Source: Tetrapisispora phaffii CBS 4417
Taxonomy: Eukaryota; Ascomycota; Saccharomycetes; Saccharomycetales; Saccharomycetaceae
DNA: 64,000 nt
Direction of reading: 5' to 3'
Assembly: GCF_000236905.1 (NCBI RefSeq)
Contig: NC_016529.1
Span: 124,001 to 188,000, forward strand
Positions 1 through 10,513 of the stretch are shown here, piece by piece (the first letter of the stretch is position 1; each line of letters opens with the position of its first letter). The notes below the pieces were generated by a model. The model was not told the DNA's origin and ran no database searches. It was given only the letters and a program-made list of their open reading frames with translations. A program made the position numbers and the translations under genes.

Positions 1-1527
1 TGAACCTTCGACTAATTTTGCAATCTTTCTCTTTGATAGAACAGTGCCCGTGATGTTCAAACGACCGTATTCTCTTTGTGCTGGTCTAAAAACATGTACT
101 TGATCACATAGCCATTCATAACTTTCTCTTGATAAGTAGAATTCAGTGGTACATAAAGAATGAGAAATATTTTCAAAGGAATCAACTAAACAGTGAGTGA
201 AATCATAAGTTGGGTAGATTTTCCATTTATCACCAGTTCTTGGATGTGGAGAATTCAATACTCTGTACGCAATTAAGTCCCACATTTGTGGACTTGGAGA
301 GGTTAGATCTTGTTTCATTCTTAGAATGGCTTCACCTGGTTGGTATTTACCTTCTCTCATATTTCTGAATTCTTGTAAACTTTCTTCAATTGGTCTATCA
401 CGGTGCTTACAAGCGGATCTTTCACCACCAGGGGTACCATCCTCTTTGATACCACGTCCACGTTTGATTTCTTCAGCAGTACAGTGACAAATATAACCTT
501 TATCGTTTTTAATCAAAACTTCGGCTAATTCATATAGTTTGTCAAAGTAATCACTGGAGTATGTAACCTTCCAAGGCTTGAAGCCTAGCCAAGAAACCAT
601 TCTTTGAATAGATTCAAAATATTCTGGGGCTTCTGCTTCAGGGTTAGTGTCGTCAAATCTTAAATAACATACACCATTCCAGTATTTGGCATAACCAAAG
701 TTAACCATAATGGCTTTAGAATGACCGATATGTAAGTATCCATTTGGCTCTGGTGGAAATCTAGTTTGAACTCTACCACCGGTGGCCTTTAGATGCTCAA
801 TCATCATCTCTGGATATGCTTGAGGGTTTTCACCTGCTTTGTGTAAATCACCTAAGAAACCTTCATTAAACATAGTTCTTTTTGGTTCATTAGAGGCTGT
901 TTTTGAGTTGGAATTATTGGTATCATTCTTCTTTTTATCTTTTTGATCATTTTTAGTCTTCTTTTTAACTAAATCTCTTTCATCTTTTGGACCTAACACT
1001 TTCAAAATTTCTTCATCAACAATTGGTTTGAAATAACGTGGTTCAGCCCATTTCAATTCAGGCAAGTTCTTAATATTAGCAAAAAGACCTGGAACTAACT
1101 TGTAACGTTCAGCTAAGATTTTTTCCTTGTCATCTTCAATATATTTAGCGACTCTAGCTCTAACTTGATCTTCAGTTACTTCAATACCAACACCTGATTC
1201 TTCATTCATTTTCTCAACAGTAGCATTTGAACCTTCTGATTTAACATATTTGAATGCTGCAGTAACTTGCATGGCAGTTTTTAGGTCACCAATAACAATA
1301 CCATTAACTATTAATTCTGAGCCTGGTAATTCAGCACCTTTAGCTGAGGAAGCTAGGTTATGTACCAATGCTCTTTCAGTTTTCCCCCATTTGTAATCAG
1401 CAGGAGCTTGGGCAAGAAATTGGGCTAATGCTTCAGAAACTTTCTTGTTCTTAACAATTTCTTTGACTTTACCATCTTCAAACCCAACAGCACTGAAAAG
1501 GCTGATTAATTCTTCGACGTCTGACAT
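1..1527 (-). CDS. GLN4: Glutaminyl-tRNA synthetase, partial (C-terminus beyond left edge)
   Basis: Class I aminoacyl-tRNA synthetase that charges tRNA-Gln in the cytosol. The ATG is at 1527 and 509 codons are visible; the family is about 800 residues, so roughly the last third lies outside the window. The N-terminal yeast-type appendage comes first, followed by a lysine-rich linker around residues 190-210. The catalytic Rossmann domain then shows the class I HIGH-type motif (PPEPNGYLHIGHSKA) and, near the edge, a KMSKS-type motif (VLSKRK). The gene is divergent from RED1 across an 804-base promoter region. In S. cerevisiae GLN4 (YOR168W) is next to RPS28A, as here apart from RED1. Identification is secure. 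Confidence 0.96.
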   Translation of the reverse strand, partial: MSDVEELISLFSAVGFEDGKVKEIVKNKKVSEALAQFLAQAPADYKWGKTERALVHNLASSAKGAELPGSELIVNGIVIGDLKTAMQVTAAFKYVKSEGSNATVEKMNEESGVGIEVTEDQVRARVAKYIEDDKEKILAERYKLVPGLFANIKNLPELKWAEPRYFKPIVDEEILKVLGPKDERDLVKKKTKNDQKDKKKNDTNNSNSKTASNEPKRTMFNEGFLGDLHKAGENPQAYPEMMIEHLKATGGRVQTRFPPEPNGYLHIGHSKAIMVNFGYAKYWNGVCYLRFDDTNPEAEAPEYFESIQRMVSWLGFKPWKVTYSSDYFDKLYELAEVLIKNDKGYICHCTAEEIKRGRGIKEDGTPGGERSACKHRDRPIEESLQEFRNMREGKYQPGEAILRMKQDLTSPSPQMWDLIAYRVLNSPHPRTGDKWKIYPTYDFTHCLVDSFENISHSLCTTEFYLSRESYEWLCDQVHVFRPAQREYGRLNITGTVLSKRKIAKLVEGS

Positions 1528-2331
1528 TTTCTTTAATCTGAGATCACTTATTTGTTCTTAAGATATTTTAGATACAACTTTTTAAATACTAATGAAACAA
1601 GCGATATTTAACTGTAATCAATCACCTCATGAGATCGTTTATATACATATATTTTTATGTTCTCAAAGCATATGCAGCCTCATCTCGTCTGTAATGTTTT
1701 CAACCATCGATAGCCTTTAATGACAAATTTTCTGAAGAAGAGACGCGTTATATCATGTTACACGAGCCGCTGTCAGTTACAGCATCTACCATAAAAGAAC
1801 CATTCCCAAATAAAGTATCATGGATGTAGAATCGACCATTCCATCCTATCAGGGATACCGAACAATAAACCAGTTAACCATTATATCTCAAACGTAATCT
1901 TGCTAAGAATTCATCTTTAGTAAAAAAAACGTCGAGCCCATGCGATTTCGACTTGATGTTCCCCTCATAAAGATTGACCTGAACAGCAAAGTCAACTAAC
2001 AGCCAATTCAACTAGTTATCAACAATAATATATCTCAATTTAAAACTTGTTCAATTTGACTACACCACCTTTAACTTGAATTGATATCTTTAAGTCTGTA
2101 TGACAGCAAGTGATATATTTGAGGTTAAAAGGCACCTCGGCGGTTAATTGTATTTTTATGCCCTTGTAAAGAAAAAAAGCGACGCCAAACAGTTAAGTAA
2201 TACACTACATAATTTGATTGTCATATTGTTTAAAAACTATAAATTAAGTGGTTATAGAACTAAGAGACTAAATTCAAGAGGTATAGGGTTTACAACATTG
2301 CATTAGTAAAGAAGAAACAAGCAAGGTCGAA
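1528..2331. other. Divergent GLN4/RED1 intergenic region
   Basis: 804 bases between two divergent start codons, so it should hold both promoters. I see A/T-rich tracts (for example near 1920-1930 and 2170) and one URS1-like element at 2137-2146, listed separately. No ORF or RNA gene is supported here. Confidence 0.6.
2137..2146 (+). promoter_or_regulatory. URS1-like (Ume6) element upstream of RED1
   Basis: The sequence TCGGCGGTTA differs at one position from the URS1 consensus TCGGCGGCTA. It lies about 190 bases upstream of the RED1 ATG. In S. cerevisiae, URS1 bound by Ume6 represses early meiotic genes, RED1 among them, during mitotic growth. The match and position are seen; function is inferred. 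Confidence 0.55.
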
Positions 2332-4902
2332 ATGTCACAATATGATCTAGAAATTGCAAGACTATCTAAAGATATATGTGGGAAAGCGATCGAAAACGCC
2401 AAATGTGATGCATTTTTAGATATAAGTTTACAAAGATTGGATTTTAAAGAAAAAAATGTTGCTAGTTTTAATGAGTTATTAGAGATATTATGTCTTGACG
2501 AAGTAGTTGTGAAAAACCTTTGTCTAGTTCAACTTTTATTACAATATGGTGAAATACTTTGTAATATGAAAATTATCCAAGAAGATTACTTTCAAAGTAT
2601 TTTCAAAGTTAAATATTATAGTAATATCAGAGTAACAAAAGAGAATGGATCTCTTCAGTATTTGTTAATGAAGGGGTTAGATAATCGTGACTGCAATTGT
2701 TGGAAATATTTAGAAGTGCTTTCTCAAATTATGAACAGAGTAATTCGGTCTAAAAGTGCTCTAACTAGTATAATCAAAGACGATTTTGCTTCTAATATAG
2801 GTAATAAGCTTGATTCTACTACAGATTTACAATCTCTGAATTATGTCGTTGAGCTTTTATCTAATTGTTTCCCTAGAAAATATTTCGAAAGACCTGGTGT
2901 CATTTCACCTCCAACATTGTGGTTCAATGAGGATACAAAAAATAAGTTATTCTTTAATAAAAAAAGTTATCCATTTAGAGGTAAATGTGGTGATGAACAA
3001 ACTCTTCAATTTATCTGGGAACTCTTTTCTGAAAAATTAAAAGTTAACACTAGTCAAATTAAACATATTACCTATACAACAGAGAGTGATAAAAATAAAA
3101 ATACACTTTCAGCTCTGGATGATAGGTTATTAAAAATTGTTCAAGTTTGTAAGAGTAGCGTTTATATATGGATCGCTGACACATGTTTCTTTACCATTAA
3201 CAGAAAATATTCAGATGTGGTACTATTTGCTAAGAATAAATTAAAAATATCAATTTCTGACATCACAAAAGCTCTTTCTGTAATTAGAATATCCCCTGAT
3301 ATTAATACAAATTTTTCAAAAATTTCAACACTTCAATTGGAATTGCAGAATAAAAATGAGGATAAAGAATTTCGTAATTCAATTTATAATGTTCCCAAAA
3401 TTAGTGAAGTGTCTGCTTATTTACAATTACGAAACTGCGAAGCGTATGAAAACACATATAAAACACCTGAAATAAGCTCAAGTTTATCCGATGCCAATGA
3501 AATACATATAACAGACACCGGTCATTCTAAGACTCCCAAAGAGTTAGAAATGTTGCTATCTGAAAGTTTCCCACCGGTTTCGCAAGTGGAGAAAAAAATA
3601 ACTAAGGGTATTCAAAAAGATCCCTTTACACCTGATAATTCAAATGCCAATTTGATTACAGATAAGTGGGAGATCAGTAACGCCAGTAATCAACTTGACG
3701 ATCCAATCGATACCAATATAAGTGCTAATGTTCCTACAAAAAGAAAGAAATCGTATAATATAGAGGACAATGAGACATCACCAATTGTACTTTTACAGCA
3801 AAATAAACTGAGAAGAACAACGAGAAACAATGATTCAAAGTTTACATCTTCAATCATGGTCTTAGATGAGAAAAAGATAGAGCAAAAAACTGACGATAAT
3901 AAAATGAATGATGGAATAAAAAAACTCTTGATGAATAAGGACAAAAATAGAGACGTTATGATCGAACCTAAGCTCTCAATTCAACCAAAGGATATACAGT
4001 TACTAGATGCAATATTCTCCAAACCTATTAAAAAGGCGGTTAAAAGACAACAAAAACTTAATATACCACCATCAGGCAAAAAAAGGAAAATTAACCAGGT
4101 TAAAAAGAATCCAGTCAAGAAAGTCGAATCGAAAGTGTCTGAGTCAGAAAAAGTAGCGTCAAAAAAGGTAAAATCACCAATACTAGAAGCTCCAAATATC
4201 TATACTTCAAAGGAAGGAGAAGATATGCTAGAAAAAAAACAATCAGAAACCACAAAAAAAGAACAGAACAGAAATAAATCATCTAAACTAGCTAAGAAAA
4301 TCACTGAACCTACAATACAAGAAGCCGACAAAAATAAAACTTTTCGTACATCTGCTGGGGTCATGGACACTTCAAAAAAAATCAAAGAAAGTAATAAAAA
4401 ACTTAATAAACCTGAATCAAAAATGGAATGTACGCTTACAGAAGAAGTCACAAAAGAAAACCCCGTCGAAAGAGAACGCTCTATCCACGTGAATAAACTG
4501 ATCGATAAAACTTCTGTGGTCGTCCAACCAACTCCAAACATCGATGAAAACAACCAGTCCATCAATGCCGAATCTACCACTTTGATAAATTCCAGCACCG
4601 ATGCACACAGCCTTGGAAACATGTTTACTATACAACTGCAAAACCAAATCGCCGACTCCATCTCAAAATTTTCCAATGATATCACCAAAAAAATTGACAT
4701 TATCAATTCTGAATTAAACAATAGATTCATCACAGAGATATCGCAAAAATATCAGAACTTAATAAATGACTTGCAAAGAAACTTTCAGAAGGACACGCAA
4801 GATATGTTAGACTTCGTTGGTGATATCAAGAACCTAATCAACTTACCTGATGACCAATTCCAACTTTCAATAAGAAACAAAAAATTCAACCATAATTCAT
4901 AA
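2332..4902 (+). CDS. RED1: Meiotic chromosome axis protein Red1
   Basis: Red1 forms the axial element of meiotic chromosomes with Hop1 and Rec8 and promotes interhomologue recombination and checkpoint signalling. The 856-residue length is close to the S. cerevisiae protein (about 827). The N-terminal 330 residues look globular, as expected for the Red1 repeat/PH-like region. Residues about 340-760 are polar, low-complexity and lysine-rich. The last 90 residues form a predicted coiled coil (AQNQI/IINSELNNRF/FQKDTQDMLDFV pattern) ending in a basic tail, where Red1 oligomerises. It is upstream of and co-oriented with RPS28, exactly as RED1 (YLR263W) and RPS28B (YLR264W) in S. cerevisiae, and has a URS1-like site. 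Sequence similarity alone would be modest because Red1 evolves fast; synteny makes the call firm. Confidence 0.85.
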   Translation: MSQYDLEIARLSKDICGKAIENAKCDAFLDISLQRLDFKEKNVASFNELLEILCLDEVVVKNLCLVQLLLQYGEILCNMKIIQEDYFQSIFKVKYYSNIRVTKENGSLQYLLMKGLDNRDCNCWKYLEVLSQIMNRVIRSKSALTSIIKDDFASNIGNKLDSTTDLQSLNYVVELLSNCFPRKYFERPGVISPPTLWFNEDTKNKLFFNKKSYPFRGKCGDEQTLQFIWELFSEKLKVNTSQIKHITYTTESDKNKNTLSALDDRLLKIVQVCKSSVYIWIADTCFFTINRKYSDVVLFAKNKLKISISDITKALSVIRISPDINTNFSKISTLQLELQNKNEDKEFRNSIYNVPKISEVSAYLQLRNCEAYENTYKTPEISSSLSDANEIHITDTGHSKTPKELEMLLSESFPPVSQVEKKITKGIQKDPFTPDNSNANLITDKWEISNASNQLDDPIDTNISANVPTKRKKSYNIEDNETSPIVLLQQNKLRRTTRNNDSKFTSSIMVLDEKKIEQKTDDNKMNDGIKKLLMNKDKNRDVMIEPKLSIQPKDIQLLDAIFSKPIKKAVKRQQKLNIPPSGKKRKINQVKKNPVKKVESKVSESEKVASKKVKSPILEAPNIYTSKEGEDMLEKKQSETTKKEQNRNKSSKLAKKITEPTIQEADKNKTFRTSAGVMDTSKKIKESNKKLNKPESKMECTLTEEVTKENPVERERSIHVNKLIDKTSVVVQPTPNIDENNQSINAESTTLINSSTDAHSLGNMFTIQLQNQIADSISKFSNDITKKIDIINSELNNRFITEISQKYQNLINDLQRNFQKDTQDMLDFVGDIKNLINLPDDQFQLSIRNKKFNHNS

Positions 4903-5436
4903 CAAGTACATTTTTAAAACGCTTTGTGTGTCATCATCTGAATGTCAAAAGAAGCGTATTCCTGTCACCAAAACCCTATTCCATAAAATACCCGTCGCCA
5001 TATATAACAACCCTTTCTCATTTCTCATTCAATAGGGCTCCCTGAAACTTTTTCCAAATTTTTTCAAATTTTTCAAAAAAAATTATTTTTTTCATTTTTT
5101 TGCATTTTTTTCCCACAAATTTCAGAAAAAAACTAAACATCACACACAAACACAAACACCACTCATCGATATTTTTTATTTCTCGAAATATTCAGTTTCT
5201 AATCTCACAGTTTGTAAGTATCATTAGCTGTAGCGGAAATGTAAACTAGCTTTTTGGCATTTACTACTTATGTTTTGTTTCACTCTATTTGATTGCTACA
5301 TTATGTGTTAAGACATATTTATATACTATTCAATTCAATTCCATTTCTTATCTATATATAAATAGTTCGTTTTAGTATTTATCCTTTAAATTGTATTGCT
5401 TGTATTTAACAAACCAAGGATCACATATATTTAAAA
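4903..5436. other. RED1 3' region and RPS28 promoter
   Basis: 534 bases. A strongly T-rich, homopolymer-filled segment at about 5050-5115 is typical of the nucleosome-depleted region in yeast ribosomal protein gene promoters. I found no confident Rap1 or Abf1 site by eye and no second exon or branch point that would suggest an intron in RPS28. Confidence 0.5.
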
Positions 5437-5640
5437 ATGGACTCCAAGACCCCAGTTACTTTAGCCAAGGTTATCAAAGTTTTAGGCCGTACCGGTTCTC
5501 GTGGTGGTGTCACCCAAGTTCGTGTTGAATTCTTAGATGACAGCTCCAGAACCATTGTCAGAAACGTCAAAGGTCCAGTCAGAGAAAATGACATTTTGGT
5601 CTTAATGGAATCTGAGCGTGAAGCCCGTCGTTTACGTTAA
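5437..5640 (+). CDS. RPS28: 40S ribosomal protein eS28
   Basis: Component of the small ribosomal subunit head near the mRNA exit channel. The 67-residue protein has the full family length and is intronless, starting [20 protein letters not shown] and ending SEREARRLR, the hallmark C-terminus of eS28. Codon choice is strongly biased to favoured yeast codons, as expected for very high expression. S. cerevisiae has two copies, RPS28A (beside GLN4 and SWT1) and RPS28B (beside RED1); this locus has the neighbours of both. Sc Rps28 also regulates RPS28B mRNA decay with Edc3 through a hairpin in an unusually long 3' UTR. The 1.15-kb gene-free stretch downstream here would leave room for such a UTR, but that is inference. 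Confidence 0.98.
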   Translation: MDSKTPVTLAKVIKVLGRTGSRGGVTQVRVEFLDDSSRTIVRNVKGPVRENDILVLMESEREARRLR

Positions 5641-6795
5641 GAGGTTAAAGCATGTACTATGATAAAAAAATTAGTTTTCTTTTTCTCTCTTCATTAACCT
5701 TCTAGCTAAACAAAACAATTAGATATTGGATACAAAAATACACTACTTATTAAGAATGGTTGCCGAAATAAATAGATAGTACAACAACAGCAAAAACCTA
5801 AATAGAATCAGGAACTATGTCTACTATGAACACTTAAAACATCAGATGTACCAATCATGATATATTCTCGTCAGTATGATCTAACAGTTAGTTATGGATC
5901 CAATAGTGTAGATACGATACGGTTATAAAATATTACTTTCAAATCTCTGTTGACTTTTTTGACATATGATAGAAGTCATTTGTCTAGCGTTTTAATATAT
6001 TTGGCAAGAATATAAGAATGATCGTTTATCTGTTAAATGGCACAATTGGGTTTAATTGAAATGAGCTTATCGTCGAAACCCCTCTTTGTTCATCAGCTAG
6101 TAGGCTTTTTGATCTCCTGTTTTTAGTTAATGTCTGTTGGACTATCTTTTAACCTTTTTGCTACTGCTATATCCTAATAAAAAAAAATCTTTATATACAT
6201 ATCTAAATAATCTAATACATCGTTTTGTCCTTAATATTATCAACTGTTGTCAAGATATGTATATAGTAAGCAAGCGTCACAAATTGATCCATTGGTTATT
6301 ATTCTCTTTATCATATAACCATTGTTCTTAGACGGCTTGTCTTGGAAGTGAATTGGTTGATAATTCTAAAAACAGTCACAGTAATGAATTATTTAGTGTG
6401 GTGTAAGGATGAATATTTTATTTTAACATCCGTACATTTTCAAAACACGTGACGCTGACATAAATTTAAGGAAATCAGTAAGTCCAAATTTTTAAGGCTA
6501 AAATAAATATACATTAAATACACATCTTACTTTCTCAATTAGTTGAAAGTTATAAAAGAAACTGCATCAACTAGCAGATTGCGCTTATTGTTGAATTAAT
6601 AAGACTTCAGAATCTTGCTGTTCAAGGTGAACTGATAAGGGAAATTTATGAATAGCATAGCCACAAAAACCTTCAGAATTAAGATCTGTGACGCTTCTAA
6701 GGTTACGGTATTTAAGGTAAAGTTAAAGTTAATAATGTTATACAATAAGAATTTTACTACGATATAGTGAAAATTTAATATTTAGAATAGTTAAT
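5641..6795. other. Long gene-free stretch after RPS28, including SWT1 promoter
   Basis: 1,155 bases without a convincing gene. The longest ORF (64 codons at 6137-6331) has no recognisable features. Present are a short inverted repeat GGGTTT/AAACCC at 6048-6081, another with TGACTT/AAGTCA arms near 5951-5979, and a CACGTGA motif at 6446-6452 that could bind Cbf1 about 345 bases before SWT1. The length suits a long RPS28 3' UTR, as in Sc RPS28B. Confidence 0.45.
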
Positions 6796-8007
6796 ATGGA
6801 TATTGATGGTGATAATTACATGTTAGACGTTCAAAATGAAGGCCAGGTTCGTGATATAACTAATTACATCAGCTCTCAACGAGTGAACGAGAATTCGTTA
6901 ATGAGCGTAGAAGAAATAGATTCAGCGATTCCTGTGATGGAATTGACTAGTACTCAAACTATTTTTGTTGTTGATACAAATTTTGTTATATCTCATTTGA
7001 ATACATTAGAGAGACTTCGTCAATTATCCGAAAAATTATATCATAAAATAGTCATACCAAATACCGTATTTAAAGAGTTAGACGGATTAAAACAATCCGA
7101 TCGGATGGCGAAATGGTCGCCAACAGATGGACAGGCACTTGAGAGTACAATTGGGGCGTTGGCAAGAAGGGCTAATGATTGGATATATAGGAATCTAACA
7201 AATCAAGGAACAGGTATAATGGGCCAGAAACTTCGTCAAAGGTTGGATCTCTTATGCATAAAAGATGATGCTATTTTGGATTGCTGCCTTTACTTCAAAG
7301 AGAAATTAAAATCTTTTGTTATTTTGCTGTCTAACGATAAGAATCTATGTTTGAAGGCTCTGGCTGAAGATATTTTAACGGTCTCATACGTTCCAACCAT
7401 GACAGCCGAGTTAATTGCAACAAAAGCTTATGATGAAAATATTTTTAGATTTGGAATTCGAGGTAATTACCAAACTGAAATGAGTATCGACACAAACAAT
7501 GAAACACATGACATAAATTTGAACACAAATGAGAAACCCAACTATACAACAGTCGATCGAATTGAAATCGATACCACAAATGACACTCCAGAAGTAAAAG
7601 ATCTTGATATATCGGAAACTGCCCCATATCTATATAATGAAATTACCATTCACGTAATAGAAGGTATAAATGATGCAATGAAAGAAGAATATGGCGACGA
7701 ACTAGAATTAATTGATTACAATAAAGAGAAGATTAAGAACTTAACTGATTGCTCAAAATGTTTGAGAAAATTTTGGTTGTCAGTGTTTTCAAGTTATTTT
7801 AGAGGTGCAAAATTATATCAGAATAGTTGGAAAGATCTTCCTAATGTTTTAACCGTAATACCTGAAACAATCAATGATTTAATCGTTTTCAACAATTTTT
7901 GGCAAGACATTATACGGCATCTATTGTCAAAGAAAGATAAAACGGAACAACTGCATTCAAAACAAATATTTAAAGATTGGAATAGTATTATTAAACACTC
8001 AAAATAA
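6796..8007 (+). CDS. SWT1: Nuclear PIN-domain RNA endonuclease Swt1
   Basis: Swt1 is an endoribonuclease acting in perinuclear mRNP quality control and linked to TREX and nuclear pore factors. The 403-residue product is somewhat shorter than Sc Swt1 (458). A PIN domain starts near residue 55 with the first acidic catalytic residue in FVVDTNFVISH, followed by IPNTVFKELDGLK (second acidic position) and LLSNDKNLCLKA (third). The C-terminal third is helical and unassigned. The gene follows RPS28 and precedes convergent SEY1, as YOR166C does in S. cerevisiae. Identification rests on domain plus synteny. Confidence 0.92.
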   Translation: MDIDGDNYMLDVQNEGQVRDITNYISSQRVNENSLMSVEEIDSAIPVMELTSTQTIFVVDTNFVISHLNTLERLRQLSEKLYHKIVIPNTVFKELDGLKQSDRMAKWSPTDGQALESTIGALARRANDWIYRNLTNQGTGIMGQKLRQRLDLLCIKDDAILDCCLYFKEKLKSFVILLSNDKNLCLKALAEDILTVSYVPTMTAELIATKAYDENIFRFGIRGNYQTEMSIDTNNETHDINLNTNEKPNYTTVDRIEIDTTNDTPEVKDLDISETAPYLYNEITIHVIEGINDAMKEEYGDELELIDYNKEKIKNLTDCSKCLRKFWLSVFSSYFRGAKLYQNSWKDLPNVLTVIPETINDLIVFNNFWQDIIRHLLSKKDKTEQLHSKQIFKDWNSIIKHSK

Positions 8008-8176
8008 TATATTCAAATTGCATAACTATTGGCCTTAGAACAAGAAGACTATTTAGTAACAGAAACATCATTTTTTAATATAGGTCGTAATATATTTTAA
8101 AATTAAATACATTGTAAATTATAATTATTTTATAGAAAGAATTATAAATTAAATAAATTCATCTACATAGCATTTC

Positions 8177-10513
8177 TCATTCAGAATGCTTAGCAGCAGA
8201 TTGTTTTTTTGGATTTTTCTCATCGTCATCCAAAACAAATTCTCTTAGCTTTAACTTGACAGTGTCTGCGGCTTCACCAACTACTGTCTGAGCTACATTC
8301 ATAACAGGATTCCATAGATCAAATTTATGTACAAAGTAGAATGACACGATGGCTAATAAACCTAATGTCAATGATAATGGATTACGCACGATGGCCATTA
8401 ATTTGCCCCAACCAAGAACTAATAAAAGAACATACACCCATACTGGAATATGCGTCGTTGTTTGGATCATTGACCTCTTAGCATCTAATACAGCTATGTT
8501 AATCTGTCTTCTAATCTGTTTTTGGGCTTTTTCTTTGCTAGTATCATTCAAAATGTGTGCAAATTTGAAGGAATGATATTCAGCTAACTCATCTTCATCT
8601 AAGGTGCTTTCATCCTTTAATTCTACATCAGGAATGATTTCAACTTTGTCAGACGTAGACATTAAAGTCAACACATTGAAAATTTCCATTGCATGCTCCC
8701 TAGCCACTCTGAAGGCAGAGTCAATTTCTTCTTCGCTTTTCCAAAGTCTTGGAGAGTCGTCTTCGTCAAATCTAAATTTATTTTCAAATCTATCCCTTAT
8801 AATATTAGCAATAGTATCTTCTTTTAGATAATTATGCACTGCATCATATAATGCATTCCATGCAGAAACACGAATTTCTTTGAAGATTTTATCATTATGT
8901 TCTTTAGTCAAACTTAATTTAAAGTCGTATTTTTCTACTTCGTCATCATCACCGTCTGATCTATATGATTTTAAAATGTCGTCAAATGTTGCGTTAAATT
9001 TCTCTAATATAATATCCCAAACGTTTGTTTCCGGATGAGATAGCAAAGCAATTGATTGGTCTTTTACTTTGTTAGATATGAGCTTATTGGATTTTTTAAT
9101 TAAATCTTCAATAGCAATAGAACGCAAGTAAGCCGTTGTTTCATCAATAACTTCATCAAAATTTTTGTTCATTTCTTCAACTAATTTATCACTTAATAAG
9201 TCGCTTTTATTAAATTCCAATAAAACAGCAGTAAAAGTAGTTTGTGCATTCTCTACCTCAGAATCTAACCTTTTAATAAAAGAGTGTTCCTTTTTAGTAT
9301 TTTCTGTGACATTTTGCTTCATCGAATCTATTAACTCATTTGTGAAGAAATTTAAGAAACTTCTAATGGGCTTCGAAAATCGTTCATCAATTTGTTGAAC
9401 TAAATCCTCTCTTCTTTGTAAATAAACCTTCTTTGCATATTTTGATGCCTGTCCATCGTACATGTCCAGGCATTGACTTTTTAACTCTTGTAATGAACTA
9501 ATTAAATAAGTTTTATCCTTTATATCAGCAGGAACTACATCATTGTAATTACTCTCTAATAATTTTAAGCTTTCAGTAGCAATGTCATCGGTTTTGAATC
9601 TTGCTACTAATATTTGTTGAGTTGGCAAATCTAAATCTTTATTATGTTCAATTAATTCCCAACAGTTATTGGCATATAGGGTCCAGCCATCCAAAGGTAA
9701 GTTATGATGATATTCTTTTTTGAAATAACAATCGTCTTCATGACCTTCAGTTTGAACGAAATGATCGCCTAATTTTCTCACATCTTCTTCGAATTTATCT
9801 TGTTGTAATAGTTTATGACTCAGACCAGCAAACTCTAAGTCAAAATAGTCACTAATTTTTGTGTCTTCACTACCAACAGGTTTGCTTAATGAGTTCCATA
9901 AATTCTCTAATTCTTGAGAGACAGTTTCCTTTAAACTAGAAATAGGAGTCACACCAACGTGGTCTCTAATGACAAACAACAGTAACACTTTATGATCATC
10001 TTTGTTTTTACCAAATAATGATAAGTTTACTTCAAAAACAGTCTTCAATAAACCCATGTTATTACCTTGGTATAAACCGATTTGTTGTTCCCACATGTTA
10101 ACAATCAACACTTCCGATACAGCAATGGCAAATAGAGCTGCCTTACGTTCAAAATCTTGATCTTCACCTCTTTCTTGACCATCTGACCCCTCGATATCTA
10201 AAATGAATAGATCTTTAGAATTAGTCTCAGAAATTTCCTTGGTAGTACTGACCTGTTGAGTATGAGAAACCCATATACCTTTTGTCGTCTGTTGTCTCTT
10301 AACTTGAGCATCCATTGTATCAAACTTTGTATTAAATAAGATATTTAACAGTGTCGACTTACCACTTGATTGAGAACCAAAAACCGAAATGACATGGTAG
10401 TCCATCCCCACGTTACGATGATCAATACATTTATTGAAATATGAAATAGTACCTTCATTGAACTCTTTATCCTCATTAATTAGTTGAATAGCATCATTTT
10501 TAAGGCTGGTCAT
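8177..10513 (-). CDS. SEY1: ER-shaping dynamin-like GTPase Sey1 (atlastin-like)
   Basis: Integral ER membrane GTPase that drives homotypic ER fusion and three-way junction formation, the fungal equivalent of atlastin. I choose the ATG at 10513 (778 residues; Sc Sey1 is 776); reading can extend upstream only to a TTG at 10528. The P-loop GSQSSGKS is at residues 46-53, the switch 2-type DIEGSDGQERGEDQDFERK follows near 110, and the RDHVG guanine-specificity motif is near 190. A long helical stalk follows. Two adjacent hydrophobic segments near residues 675-720 form the membrane hairpin, and a cytosolic tail ends the protein. It is convergent with SWT1 and divergent from GET4, as in S. cerevisiae YOR164-166. 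Confidence 0.97.
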   Translation of the reverse strand: MTSLKNDAIQLINEDKEFNEGTISYFNKCIDHRNVGMDYHVISVFGSQSSGKSTLLNILFNTKFDTMDAQVKRQQTTKGIWVSHTQQVSTTKEISETNSKDLFILDIEGSDGQERGEDQDFERKAALFAIAVSEVLIVNMWEQQIGLYQGNNMGLLKTVFEVNLSLFGKNKDDHKVLLLFVIRDHVGVTPISSLKETVSQELENLWNSLSKPVGSEDTKISDYFDLEFAGLSHKLLQQDKFEEDVRKLGDHFVQTEGHEDDCYFKKEYHHNLPLDGWTLYANNCWELIEHNKDLDLPTQQILVARFKTDDIATESLKLLESNYNDVVPADIKDKTYLISSLQELKSQCLDMYDGQASKYAKKVYLQRREDLVQQIDERFSKPIRSFLNFFTNELIDSMKQNVTENTKKEHSFIKRLDSEVENAQTTFTAVLLEFNKSDLLSDKLVEEMNKNFDEVIDETTAYLRSIAIEDLIKKSNKLISNKVKDQSIALLSHPETNVWDIILEKFNATFDDILKSYRSDGDDDEVEKYDFKLSLTKEHNDKIFKEIRVSAWNALYDAVHNYLKEDTIANIIRDRFENKFRFDEDDSPRLWKSEEEIDSAFRVAREHAMEIFNVLTLMSTSDKVEIIPDVELKDESTLDEDELAEYHSFKFAHILNDTSKEKAQKQIRRQINIAVLDAKRSMIQTTTHIPVWVYVLLLVLGWGKLMAIVRNPLSLTLGLLAIVSFYFVHKFDLWNPVMNVAQTVVGEAADTVKLKLREFVLDDDEKNPKKQSAAKHSE

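Noticed and set aside
5210..5230. GTAAGT-like sequence in the RPS28 5' region, considered as an intron donor
   Set aside because: Yeast donors are usually GTATGT, no TACTAAC branch point follows before the ATG, and the RPS28 ORF is complete.
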